DNA of 6,788 nt from Lutibacter sp. (GCA_002733285.1 NVVE01000012.1:60206-66993), one strand, 5' to 3'. Shown: positions 1 through 6,426, numbered from the stretch's first letter. Numbers and translations: made by a program. Notes: a model not told the origin generated them from the letters alone.

Positions 1-1
1 T

Positions 2-2026
2 AAAAAGAAATACCAAGAAAAAGGATTTCTAAAAACGAAAGTTCATTTAGACACCAAACCTGATACTTCAGGTGTAAATGTAGTCAATATGTTAATTCGT
101 ATTGATAAAGGAGAAAAAGTTAAAATAAAAAATATCACTTTTGAAGGGAATAAAGCCTTCAATAATAAAAAACTTAGGAAAGCCTTTAAAAACACTAAAA
201 AAGCTTTTCTTGGAAGGTTTTGGAAAAAATCTAAATATATTGAAGCTGATTTTAAGGAAGATTTAGAAAATTTGATAACTATTTATAGTGAAAAAGGACA
301 TAGAGATGCGAGAGTATTAGATCATTCACTTACTTGGAATGATGACAATACTTTAAATTTGAACATTAAAGTTGAAGAAGGAAAAAAATACATTTTTGGT
401 AATATTGAATTTTTAGGAAATAGGAAATATACTGATGCCCAACTTCATAGAATGTTACGAATTGAAAAAGGAGATACTTATAACGGGAAAGTTTTAAAAG
501 AAAGAGTTATTGGTGATGGTTCTCCAGATTCACAAGATATTTCAACATTATACCAAAATAATGGATATTTATTTTCAAGAGTCTTACCTGTAGAAACTAG
601 AATAAATAATGATTCTATTGATATTGAAATTAGAATTTTTGAAGACCAGCCAACAAAAATTAAAAAAGTGACTGTAAACGGAAATGATAAAACCAATGAC
701 CATGTAATTTTTAGAGAAATTAGAACCAAGCCTGGCTACCTTTATAGTAAAGCTGACATTATTAGAACGATTAGAGAAATTGGACAATTAGGCTTTTTTG
801 ATGCTGAGGCAATCACTCCTGATATTAATCCTAATTATCAAGACAAAACCGTGGATATTGATTATACGGTTGCTGAAAAAGGTTCAAGTCAAATTGAACT
901 ACAAGGTGGTTACGGAGGTGGTTCTTTTATTGGAACGTTAGGATTATCATTTAATAACTTTTCAGTTAGAAATCTCTTTAATAAAAAAGCATATCGTCCA
1001 CTACCGATGGGAGATGGACAAACACTTGCTTTAAGATTACAACAAAGTAGGTATTATACAACTTCTAGTTTTTCTTTTACGGAACCTTGGTTAGGTGGTA
1101 AAAAACCACAATCATTTTCATTTTCAATTTATAATTCAAAACAATTTAGATACGATTATTTAACGAATAAAGTTGATAAAGACCAACGATTAAACATTGT
1201 AGGTGCGTCAATTGGACTAGGAAAACGTTTGCAATGGCCTGATAACTGGTTTACGTTATCGCAAACCATAAGTTACCAATTATATGATTTAAAAGATTAC
1301 CCAATTTCGACATTCTCATTCTCTAGCGGATCATCAAATAACTTATCCTATAGTATTACTTTAGGAAGAAATTCATCTGGTCCGAATCCTATTTTCCCTA
1401 AAAGTGGTTCTGATTTTAGTATAGGAGCTAAATTAACACTTCCTTATTCCCTACTAAATAATAAGGACTATTCAAGTCTTGAAGATAAAGAAAAATACAA
1501 ATGGTTAGAGTACTACAAAGCAAGTTTTAAAGGAAAATGGTATACTGCTTTAACCGAAGATTTAGTAGTTATGACCAATGCTGAATTTGGTATATTAGGA
1601 AGTTATAATCACAAATTAGGCGATTCCCCTTTTGAACGTTTTTTCGTAGGGGGCGATGGAATGGCTTCATATCAACTAGATGGTAGAGAAACTATTGCTT
1701 TAAGAGGTTATGAAAATGGAAGGCTATCATCAATTGCAGGAGGTACTATATACAACAAATTTCAACTAGAACTTAGATATCCAATCACCTTGAAACCTTC
1801 GGCATCAATTTATGTTTTAGGATTTATAGAAGGTGGTAATTCATATGACGGATTTAAAAACTTTAACCCGTTTACATTAAAAAGATCAGCCGGTTTAGGG
1901 CTTAGAATATTTATGCCAGCCTTTGGATTATTAGGAATTGATTTTGCGCATGGATTTGATCCATTACCAGGTGGTATTGAAAAATCTGGATGGCAAACTC
2001 ACTTTATTATAGGACAACAATTTTAA
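2..2026 (+). CDS. bamA: BamA outer-membrane protein assembly factor (5' end missing)
   Basis: This is the central subunit of the BAM complex, which folds and inserts beta-barrel proteins into the outer membrane. The frame is open from base 2, so the ATG at 89 is internal: the codons before it read KKKYQEKGFLKTKV, the usual end of a POTRA domain. Of the protein, 674 residues are visible; Bacteroidota BamA is usually about 850, so roughly 150-200 N-terminal residues (signal peptide, POTRA 1 and most of POTRA 2) lie outside the window. In visible numbering, three complete POTRA domains follow at about 41-126 (KIKNITFEGN), 129-215 (YIFGNIEFLGN) and 218-294 (KIKKVTVNGN). The 16-strand barrel runs from about 296 to the end. 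The L6-loop motif, VRGF in E. coli, appears as LRGYE at 567-571. The chain ends in an aromatic residue (GQQF), the normal outer-membrane signature. Two OmpH/Skp chaperone genes follow directly, the usual arrangement in this phylum. No frameshift is seen. Confidence 0.96.
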   Translation, partial: KKKYQEKGFLKTKVHLDTKPDTSGVNVVNMLIRIDKGEKVKIKNITFEGNKAFNNKKLRKAFKNTKKAFLGRFWKKSKYIEADFKEDLENLITIYSEKGHRDARVLDHSLTWNDDNTLNLNIKVEEGKKYIFGNIEFLGNRKYTDAQLHRMLRIEKGDTYNGKVLKERVIGDGSPDSQDISTLYQNNGYLFSRVLPVETRINNDSIDIEIRIFEDQPTKIKKVTVNGNDKTNDHVIFREIRTKPGYLYSKADIIRTIREIGQLGFFDAEAITPDINPNYQDKTVDIDYTVAEKGSSQIELQGGYGGGSFIGTLGLSFNNFSVRNLFNKKAYRPLPMGDGQTLALRLQQSRYYTTSSFSFTEPWLGGKKPQSFSFSIYNSKQFRYDYLTNKVDKDQRLNIVGASIGLGKRLQWPDNWFTLSQTISYQLYDLKDYPISTFSFSSGSSNNLSYSITLGRNSSGPNPIFPKSGSDFSIGAKLTLPYSLLNNKDYSSLEDKEKYKWLEYYKASFKGKWYTALTEDLVVMTNAEFGILGSYNHKLGDSPFERFFVGGDGMASYQLDGRETIALRGYENGRLSSIAGGTIYNKFQLELRYPITLKPSASIYVLGFIEGGNSYDGFKNFNPFTLKRSAGLGLRIFMPAFGLLGIDFAHGFDPLPGGIEKSGWQTHFIIGQQF

Positions 2027-2037
2027 ACTAAATCTGT

Positions 2038-2045
2038 TATATTTG
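2038..2045 (+). promoter_or_regulatory. Candidate -7 promoter element for the ompH pair
   Basis: TATATTTG matches the Bacteroidota -7 consensus TAnnTTTG and lies in the short gap after bamA. Transcription would start near 2050, giving a leader of about 40 bases to the ATG at 2090 but only about 10 to the ATG at 2060. No TTG is seen at the -33 position, so only half of the promoter matches. In DNA this AT-rich, several such octamers are expected in the window by chance. If real, it would let the chaperone genes be expressed apart from bamA. Confidence 0.4.
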
Positions 2046-2089
2046 TAAATGCTTTATAAATGGCACTATTTTCTAAATATATATTAGGT

Positions 2090-2848
2090 ATGATAAAAAA
2101 AGTTCTTTTATTTGCGTTGTTAATTTTGAGTGTCGTTTCGTATGCCCAAAAAGCGCAAAGAATTGGATTTATTGATATGGAATATATTTTAGAAAATATT
2201 CCTGAATATAAAGTTTCGCAAGCAAAAATTAATGCGAAAGCTGTAGTTTGGCAAACTAATATTGAACAACATCAAAAAAAGATTGAAGATTTAAAAGCTG
2301 AGTTAACGAATGAAAAAGTGTTGTTGACAAAGGAATTAATTATTGAAAAGGAAGAAGATATACAAATATTAGAATTTGATTTAAAAAAATTACAAGTTGA
2401 TTATTTTGGCACCAATGGAGATTTATATTTTTTAAGACAACAATTGGTGAAGCCAATTCAAGATTTGGTTTACAATTCTGTTCAAGATATTGCAACAAAA
2501 AGAAGATACGATTTTATCTTAGATAAATCAAGTTCATTGATCATGCTGTATACCAATAAAAAGTTTGATATCAGTGATTTAGTTATCAAAAGTATTACAA
2601 GATCTAAAAAAGCTGCTGCTTTAAATGACAAACAACAAAACAACACCAATGCAGAATCTAGAGTTGTTAATGAAGAATCGCAAGCAAAGTTAAGTGATCG
2701 TGAAATAAAAAAAGCAGCATTGAAAAAGAAAATTGAAGATAGAAAGGCGGCTCAACTTAAAAAAAGAGAAGAATTAAAAGCAGCTATTGAAGCGAAAAGA
2801 AAAAAAAGAAAAAAAGATATTGAAGACAATACAAAAGAGAAGAATTAA
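2090..2848 (+). CDS. OmpH/Skp-family periplasmic chaperone, long form
   Basis: This is a predicted periplasmic holdase that binds unfolded outer-membrane proteins on their way to BamA. I chose the ATG at 2090 because it gives a clean signal peptide (MIKKVLLFALLILSVVSYAQ, residues 1-20). The in-frame ATG at 2060 would add ten residues (MALFSKYILG) before it and sits almost on the candidate transcription start. After the signal come the family's first strand and helix (QRIGFIDMEYILENIPEY, 23-40), a long charged coiled coil (about 41-105) and a return segment with YDFILDKSSSLIMLY (140-154). Residues from about 171 to 252 form an unusually basic, Lys/Glu/Arg-rich tail ending in runs such as KRKKRKKDIED. 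The total is 252 residues, against about 160 for E. coli Skp, with the extra length in this tail. Long and short OmpH paralogs side by side are common in Flavobacteriia. The gene starts 63 bases after bamA and ends 20 bases before the second paralog. Confidence 0.92.
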   Translation: MIKKVLLFALLILSVVSYAQKAQRIGFIDMEYILENIPEYKVSQAKINAKAVVWQTNIEQHQKKIEDLKAELTNEKVLLTKELIIEKEEDIQILEFDLKKLQVDYFGTNGDLYFLRQQLVKPIQDLVYNSVQDIATKRRYDFILDKSSSLIMLYTNKKFDISDLVIKSITRSKKAAALNDKQQNNTNAESRVVNEESQAKLSDREIKKAALKKKIEDRKAAQLKKREELKAAIEAKRKKRKKDIEDNTKEKN

Positions 2849-2868
2849 TTAAAAACAATGAATAGAAA

Positions 2869-3369
2869 ATGAAAAAATTTAGAACTTTATTATTAATTGC
2901 GGTAATTACTTTAGGATTTAATTCTGTACAAGCACAAACTAAAGTTGGTCATATCAGTACCGATTTATTAATTAGTTTAATGCCTGAAACGAAAGCTTTA
3001 AATACTGAATTAGAAAAATTAAGCAAAACATACGAGAACGAATTAAAAGCTGAACAAGCAAAACTTGAAGCTAAAATTAAAAAGTTCACAGCTGAAGCTG
3101 CATCCCAAACAGATGAAGCAAATCAGCAAAGAGCAGCTGAAGTTGATAAAGATAAACAAAATTTATATCAAGCATCTCAAATTGCACAACAAGATATCGC
3201 AAAAAAAAGAGACGAGAAATTAAAGCCTATTTTAGAAAAAGCTAAAAAAGCAATTGACGAAATTGCAACTGAACAAGGTTTTACTTATGTGTTAGAAGCT
3301 TCAACGCTAATTGTAGCTAATGGTACTGATTTATTACCAGCCGTAAAAACTAGGTTAGGTATTCAATAA
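2869..3369 (+). CDS. OmpH/Skp-family periplasmic chaperone, short form
   Basis: This is the second Skp-like chaperone, 166 residues and close to the canonical size. A signal peptide covers about residues 1-22 (MKKFRTLLLIAVITLGFNSVQA, cut before QT). The mature protein starts with the family strand and helix (KVGHISTDLLISLMPE, 25-40). A Lys/Glu/Ala/Gln-rich coiled-coil tentacle spans about 41-125, and the closing segment is GFTYVLEASTLIVANGTDLLPAV (137-159). The final strand 'YVLEAS..I' parallels 'DFILDKSS.LIM' in the preceding paralog, which supports descent by duplication followed by strong divergence. Skp works as a trimer that encloses its clients; that is family knowledge and not seen here. 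The leader is A-rich without a Shine-Dalgarno sequence, normal for Bacteroidota. It lies 20 bases after the long paralog, so the two are probably co-transcribed, and a strong terminator follows. Confidence 0.94.
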   Translation: MKKFRTLLLIAVITLGFNSVQAQTKVGHISTDLLISLMPETKALNTELEKLSKTYENELKAEQAKLEAKIKKFTAEAASQTDEANQQRAAEVDKDKQNLYQASQIAQQDIAKKRDEKLKPILEKAKKAIDEIATEQGFTYVLEASTLIVANGTDLLPAVKTRLGIQ

Positions 3370-3381
3370 AAAACTACTTTC

Positions 3382-3413
3382 AAAAAAATCCCGCACTTGC
3401 GGGATTTTTTTTT
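3382..3413 (+). terminator. Intrinsic terminator after the bamA-ompH block
   Basis: A perfect GC-rich stem, TCCCGC (3389-3394) with GCGGGA (3399-3404), closes an ACTT tetraloop. It is extended by seven A bases (3382-3388) facing the T tract (3405-3413), for up to 13 base pairs in total. This is a textbook Rho-independent terminator for the upstream + strand genes. Its A tract means it could also work on the other strand, but no minus-strand gene points into it. The murI start codon follows 12 bases after the T tract. Confidence 0.93.
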
Positions 3414-3425
3414 ACTTTTATTCTA

Positions 3426-4214
3426 ATGAAAAATAACCCTATCGGTATATTCGATTCAGGAATTGGAGGCACTTCAATATGGAAAGAAGTAATAAAACTA
3501 CTTCCAAATGAAAACACCATCTATTTAGCCGATAGTAGAAATGCTCCCTATGGAGAAAAATCATCCCATGAGATTATTTCATTATGCATAAAAAACACCG
3601 AACTTTTAATTTCTAAAGGTTGTAAACTTATAATTGTTGCCTGTAATACCGCAACAACAAATGCCATAGATCATCTAAGAAAAAACTATAACATCTCTTT
3701 TATTGGAATTGAACCCGCAATAAAACCTGCAGCTCTTTTTAGTAAAACAGGTGCAATTGGTATTTTAGCCACTAAAGGAACATTAAGTAGTAAGTTATTT
3801 GAAAAAACAGCTAATGAATATACCAAAAACATCACAACAATTGAGCAAGATGGCGAAGGATTAGTAACACTTATTGAAGAAGGTAAATTAAACTCAAATG
3901 AGTTAAATAACTTGTTAAGAAACTACTTAACACCAATGCTAAATTTTAATATTGATCATTTGGTTTTAGGCTGCACACATTATCCATATTTAATTCCACA
4001 GATAATAGAAATTTTAGGCTCAACTGTAAAAATTATTGATGCTGGTGAGGCAGTAGCAAAACAGACCAAAGCTATTTTAGCGGTACAAGAACTTCTGTCT
4101 AACTCATTAGAAAAAAGCAGCCACTATCTTTACTCAAATACACAAACGAAGGTTTTGTCAGAAATGTTAAGTGATGTTTCTGCAAACTTCTCCGTTAACA
4201 AATTAGACTTTTAA
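3426..4214 (+). CDS. murI: Glutamate racemase
   Basis: This cytoplasmic, cofactor-independent enzyme interconverts L- and D-glutamate, supplying D-Glu for the second position of the peptidoglycan stem peptide. All hallmark motifs of the Asp/Glu racemase family are present: IGIFDSGIGG with Asp10-Ser11, ADSRNAPYG (35-43), VACNTATTNA with catalytic Cys73, IGIEPAIKPA (93-102) and LGCTHYPYLI with the second catalytic Cys183 followed by His185. The length of 262 residues is normal. The start at 3426 puts the FDSGIGG motif at the expected distance from the N terminus, and no plausible earlier start exists before the terminator. It must therefore be read either by partial read-through or from a promoter overlapping the terminator; the nearest -7-like string is TActTTTA at 3413-3420, one base off TAnnTTTG. 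It converges on the carbonic anhydrase gene with 113 bases between the stop codons. Confidence 0.97.
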   Translation: MKNNPIGIFDSGIGGTSIWKEVIKLLPNENTIYLADSRNAPYGEKSSHEIISLCIKNTELLISKGCKLIIVACNTATTNAIDHLRKNYNISFIGIEPAIKPAALFSKTGAIGILATKGTLSSKLFEKTANEYTKNITTIEQDGEGLVTLIEEGKLNSNELNNLLRNYLTPMLNFNIDHLVLGCTHYPYLIPQIIEILGSTVKIIDAGEAVAKQTKAILAVQELLSNSLEKSSHYLYSNTQTKVLSEMLSDVSANFSVNKLDF

Positions 4215-4225
4215 CCACTTATTTT

Positions 4226-4322
4226 GCGTTAGGGATGGAACAATTTATTTGAGCTCTTTTTTAGTTATTTTAGTTAACTACAAAAAGCGAGTTGTGAGAG
4301 CCCGACCCAAAGGGAAACGCCC
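4226..4322. ncRNA. Candidate structured intergenic RNA or conserved element
   Basis: The gap between the convergent murI and carbonic anhydrase genes holds GC-richer boxes that stand out from the AT-rich surroundings: GCGTTAGGGATGGAAC (4226-4241), GAGAGCCCGACCC (4296-4308) and AGGGAAACGCCC (4311-4322). They can pair into a closed structure. GCGTT (4226-4230) pairs with AACGC (4316-4320) as a closing stem. GCTC (4253-4256) pairs with GAGC (4298-4301). TAGTT (4262-4266) pairs with AACTA (4276-4280), with facing T and A runs. CCC (4306-4308) pairs with GGG (4312-4314). From memory, similar boxes with a variable middle recur between genes in other Flavobacteriia, and the Rfam Flavo-1 family is one candidate identity that I cannot confirm. 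The inner hairpin is AT-rich and not a classical terminator. The transcribed strand is unknown, and an origin as a repeat or a bidirectional 3' end is also possible. Confidence 0.5.
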
Positions 4323-4327
4323 AAAAA

Positions 4328-4837
4328 TTACTTATACCAACCAGCATATTTTACATAATTATCAGCAATTCTATTAATTTCTCCCGAAATTAACTCTTCA
4401 CTAATATCCTTCACTTTTTTAGCAGGAACACCTGCATATATACTCCCTGATTGTACATGAGTTCCCTTGGTAACAACAGCTCCAGCAGCTATAATTGAAT
4501 TACTCTCAACAATACAATCATCCATAATAATAGCGCCCATACCCACCAAAACATTGTCGTGTAGTGTACATCCATGAACCAAAGCATTATGGCCTATGGA
4601 AACATTATTGCCAATATTAGTAGGTGATTTTTTGTAAGTTGCATGTATTACAGCACCATCTTGAACATTCACTTTATTACCTAATTTAATATAGTGTACA
4701 TCACCTCTAATAACCGCATTATACCAAATACTACATTGATTACCCATCTCTACTTCACCTATGATAACCGCATTTTCAGCTATAAAACAATCTCTACCAA
4801 TTATTGGTTTTTTTCCATTTAATTCTTTAATAATCAT
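4328..4837 (-). CDS. Gamma-class carbonic anhydrase-like protein (CamH/YrdA type)
   Basis: This is a cytoplasmic left-handed beta-helix protein of the gamma carbonic anhydrase family, 169 residues with no signal peptide. The family forms trimers that bind a metal between subunits and, where active, hydrate CO2 to bicarbonate. The metal ligands are all visible as His65 (AVIHAT), His83 and His88 (IGHNALVHG). The conserved supporting residues also match: Arg44 and Asp46 (IRGDV), Gln59 and Asp60 (VQDGAVIH). The acidic proton-shuttle loop of archaeal Cam is absent; a Val follows Asp46 and there is no loop insertion, which is the CamH pattern. Hexapeptide repeats run from about 12 to 135 and end in YAGVPAKKVK, followed by a C-terminal helix ending YAGWYK. 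Some close relatives (YrdA, PaaY) have weak or unproven anhydrase activity, so the reaction is inferred. The gene starts 11 bases after the PorP/SprF stop and is probably co-transcribed with it. Confidence 0.92.
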   Translation of the reverse strand: MIIKELNGKKPIIGRDCFIAENAVIIGEVEMGNQCSIWYNAVIRGDVHYIKLGNKVNVQDGAVIHATYKKSPTNIGNNVSIGHNALVHGCTLHDNVLVGMGAIIMDDCIVESNSIIAAGAVVTKGTHVQSGSIYAGVPAKKVKDISEELISGEINRIADNYVKYAGWYK

Positions 4838-4848
4838 GTAATATTGTA

Positions 4849-5817
4849 TTAAAATGAAGCATTTATATTGGGGCAGCCACCTCTACGAGGTTCTCTACAT
4901 CCAAAATTATATCCTAAAGAAATTTGATGATATCCTGCATCATCAAATAAAATTTCTCCTGTTTGCTTTGTATAAGTATATGATACCATAAATTTTTGAA
5001 AATTCACTCCTACAATGGGAGTTAAGTAATTTAACTCTTCGGTAGCTGCATTATCAAAACCTCTTCTATATGAAAAAGCAGCCCAAAGCTGAGCATTTGA
5101 AACTTTCTTATACACTTTCATATTGAAATCTACAAACTGCTCACCTGTTCTTTCTATAACTTGTGCCATAATTGATGGCTCTAACTGAAAACTTTTTCCT
5201 TTACCGTAGTAATATCCTAAAGTCACTAAATATCTTCTTAAATTAAACGACTCTTTATCACCATATAAATTACGAGCAGATAACATTATATTTTTTGCTG
5301 TAACATACGAAAAGAAGCCTTTATTATGATAAGCCATCCCTATATCGGCATTAAAATAATTCTCACTTTGAACTATTCCAGAAATCACTAAATCAGGTAT
5401 TACAAACGAACTTTCATCTACCTTATTATTAACTGCCATAAATGATAAACCAAACGATAATTGGTGTGCATCTTCATTACGCCCTAAATTAATATGATAA
5501 GCATACGTACCCTGAACACCTTGTTGAGAATGGTATCCGTTTTTATCATTAAATAAAATAAAACCAACACCTGTGTTTTCTCCAACCCGTAAATGCGTAC
5601 TTAAGGTTTGAAGCGTTGGAGCATCATCAATACCACTCCATTGACTACGTGCTGTTAATCTGATTTTACCACAATTTCCAACACCTGCAGCCGCCGGATG
5701 TACTAAATATACATTGTCAGACAAGTAATCGGAATAAATTGGCAATGTTTCTTGAGCTCTACCTGAAAAAGAATGCAACCCTAAAAAAACAAATATAATA
5801 ACAGTAGCGGCCTTCAT
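4849..5817 (-). CDS. PorP/SprF-family outer-membrane protein
   Basis: This 322-residue protein belongs to the PorP/SprF family, whose founders act in type IX secretion (P. gingivalis PorP) and in delivery of the gliding adhesin SprB (F. johnsoniae SprF). A signal peptide covers about residues 1-22 (hydrophobic VIIFVFLGL, cleavage near GRAQ-E). The family's opening motif follows as YSDYLSDNVYLVHPAAAG (28-45), then R57/W60 of TARSQWSGIDDAPTLQ. Alternating amphipathic strands rich in Gly and Tyr continue as a barrel, and HQISLGYNFG (297-306) forms the last one. The tail GCREPRRGGCPNINASF carries two cysteines, as often seen in family members ending near GCPN. The HPAAAG box replaces the more usual NPA.AG. 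No large adhesin or secreted substrate gene sits upstream, where SprF-type genes are often found, so its client is unknown. It is followed 11 bases later by the carbonic anhydrase gene. Confidence 0.9.
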   Translation of the reverse strand: MKAATVIIFVFLGLHSFSGRAQETLPIYSDYLSDNVYLVHPAAAGVGNCGKIRLTARSQWSGIDDAPTLQTLSTHLRVGENTGVGFILFNDKNGYHSQQGVQGTYAYHINLGRNEDAHQLSFGLSFMAVNNKVDESSFVIPDLVISGIVQSENYFNADIGMAYHNKGFFSYVTAKNIMLSARNLYGDKESFNLRRYLVTLGYYYGKGKSFQLEPSIMAQVIERTGEQFVDFNMKVYKKVSNAQLWAAFSYRRGFDNAATEELNYLTPIVGVNFQKFMVSYTYTKQTGEILFDDAGYHQISLGYNFGCREPRRGGCPNINASF

Positions 5818-5834
5818 TTTTAACTAATATTGCC

Positions 5835-5842
5835 CAAATATA
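5835..5842 (-). promoter_or_regulatory. Candidate -7 promoter element for the PorP/SprF gene
   Basis: Read on the minus strand this is TATATTTG, the same octamer as after bamA and a full match to TAnnTTTG. It would start transcription near 5829, about a dozen bases before the ATG at 5817. No clear TTG lies in the -33 region. It would drive the PorP/SprF gene and carbonic anhydrase gene separately from the upstream helix-turn-helix gene. Confidence 0.45.
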
Positions 5843-5893
5843 ATTAATATATTTTTTTTACATATAACTATACTTACTTTATTGTTTTAAATT

Positions 5894-6163
5894 TTAAAAG
5901 AGTGATAACACTTTCCCTTTTGCATCTTCGTTTCGTCCAATATAAACCTTGATCTTTAGATAATTTAAAACTTTTAACAAGGTATTGAACATATAATCAT
6001 TTTCTGAATCACCTATAAATAACACACTATTAATTGCGGTTTTACTTAAACGCGTTCCTCTAATTAATTCCGATTTCTTGATACCATTTATCTCCATTGT
6101 ATTTAAAATAATTTTGGCAATTTGTTCTTTCCTGTGTATTTCAGATAAATTAATGGTTACCAT
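5894..6163 (-). CDS. Small helix-turn-helix protein, probable DNA-binding regulator
   Basis: This is an 89-residue cytoplasmic protein without a signal peptide. The pattern of helices resembles an XRE/Cro-type helix-turn-helix: a first helix at about 12-26 (EQIAKIILNTMEING), then KKSELIRGTRLSKTAINSVLF (29-49) covering the turn and recognition helix, and a further helix (MFNTLLKVLNYLKIKVYI, 58-75). The layout of ELIRGTRLSKTAINSVL resembles the 'ia..lgvs...is.i..g' signature, and the closing 'l...l.yL.i.v' pattern is common in XRE antitoxins and orphan regulators. No toxin gene is adjacent, so I do not call it an antitoxin. The start ATG at 6163 places the first helix ten residues in, and no close alternative start exists upstream. 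It lies 76 bases before the PorP/SprF gene on the same strand. A 14-base palindrome stands about 40 bases upstream of its start. Its target genes are unknown. Confidence 0.72.
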   Translation of the reverse strand: MVTINLSEIHRKEQIAKIILNTMEINGIKKSELIRGTRLSKTAINSVLFIGDSENDYMFNTLLKVLNYLKIKVYIGRNEDAKGKVLSLF

Positions 6164-6204
6164 AAATAGATGATCTTTAAATTGGTTCTTCTAATTTACA
6201 GGTT

Positions 6205-6218
6205 TTTAGTTAACTAAA
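6205..6218. promoter_or_regulatory. 14-base palindrome, possible operator
   Basis: TTTAGTTAACTAAA is a perfect 7+7 inverted repeat centred about 49 bases upstream of the helix-turn-helix gene start. That is a sensible position for autoregulation by a dimeric regulator. A partial copy, TTAGTTAA on the minus strand (5820-5827), lies between the -7 element and the ATG of the PorP/SprF gene. In DNA of this composition about one perfect 14-base palindrome is expected per window by chance, so the call is tentative. Confidence 0.3.
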
Positions 6219-6426
6219 TGAATCTTTTTTTAATAGATTTTGATAAAAAAACTTTTTATTTTGTCATTCCTAAACTTTAAAAAAGTGAAAAATCATGAAT
6301 TTTCGTGAGCGTACTTTTTTTAATAAGTCTAAGTTGTCAATTAAACGACTACTAAAATGTATTTAAAGTTGCATAATTATATAAAAATGAACCAAGAAAA
6401 TATAACATCTCAAAAGAAAAGTTGTA

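Noticed and set aside
89..91. ATG at 89 as the start of bamA
   Set aside because: The frame is open back to base 2 and the preceding codons encode the expected end of a POTRA domain, so the gene begins before the window.
478..787. Two overlapping minus-strand open frames of 83 and 67 codons inside bamA
   Set aside because: They lie wholly within the conserved POTRA-coding region of bamA, have low-complexity translations without recognisable motifs, and have no promoter or leader. They are antisense shadows.
2060..2089. ATG at 2060 as the start of the long OmpH protein
   Set aside because: It would put ten residues ahead of an otherwise ideal signal peptide and leave almost no leader after the candidate promoter. 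It is kept only as an alternative.
5885..5899. AT-only inverted repeat TTTTAAA-T-TTTAAAA at the end of the HTH gene as a terminator
   Set aside because: The arms contain no G or C and leave a loop of one base, so a stable RNA hairpin is unlikely; such strings are common in this base composition.
5479..5936. The peptide GRNEDA occurs in both the PorP/SprF protein (112-117) and the HTH protein (76-81)
   Set aside because: The match is six residues with different codons at several positions and no similarity around it, so it is best read as coincidence and not as a duplicated segment.
5894..6163. Antitoxin of a toxin-antitoxin pair
   Set aside because: The protein has a suitable size and HTH pattern, but neither neighbour is a toxin: one is an outer-membrane barrel and the other, divergent, is a DUF302 protein.
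6295..6366. Small open frame of 23 codons in the divergent intergenic region
   Set aside because: It is short, has no clear promoter at the right distance and no recognisable features. A frame of this size is expected by chance.
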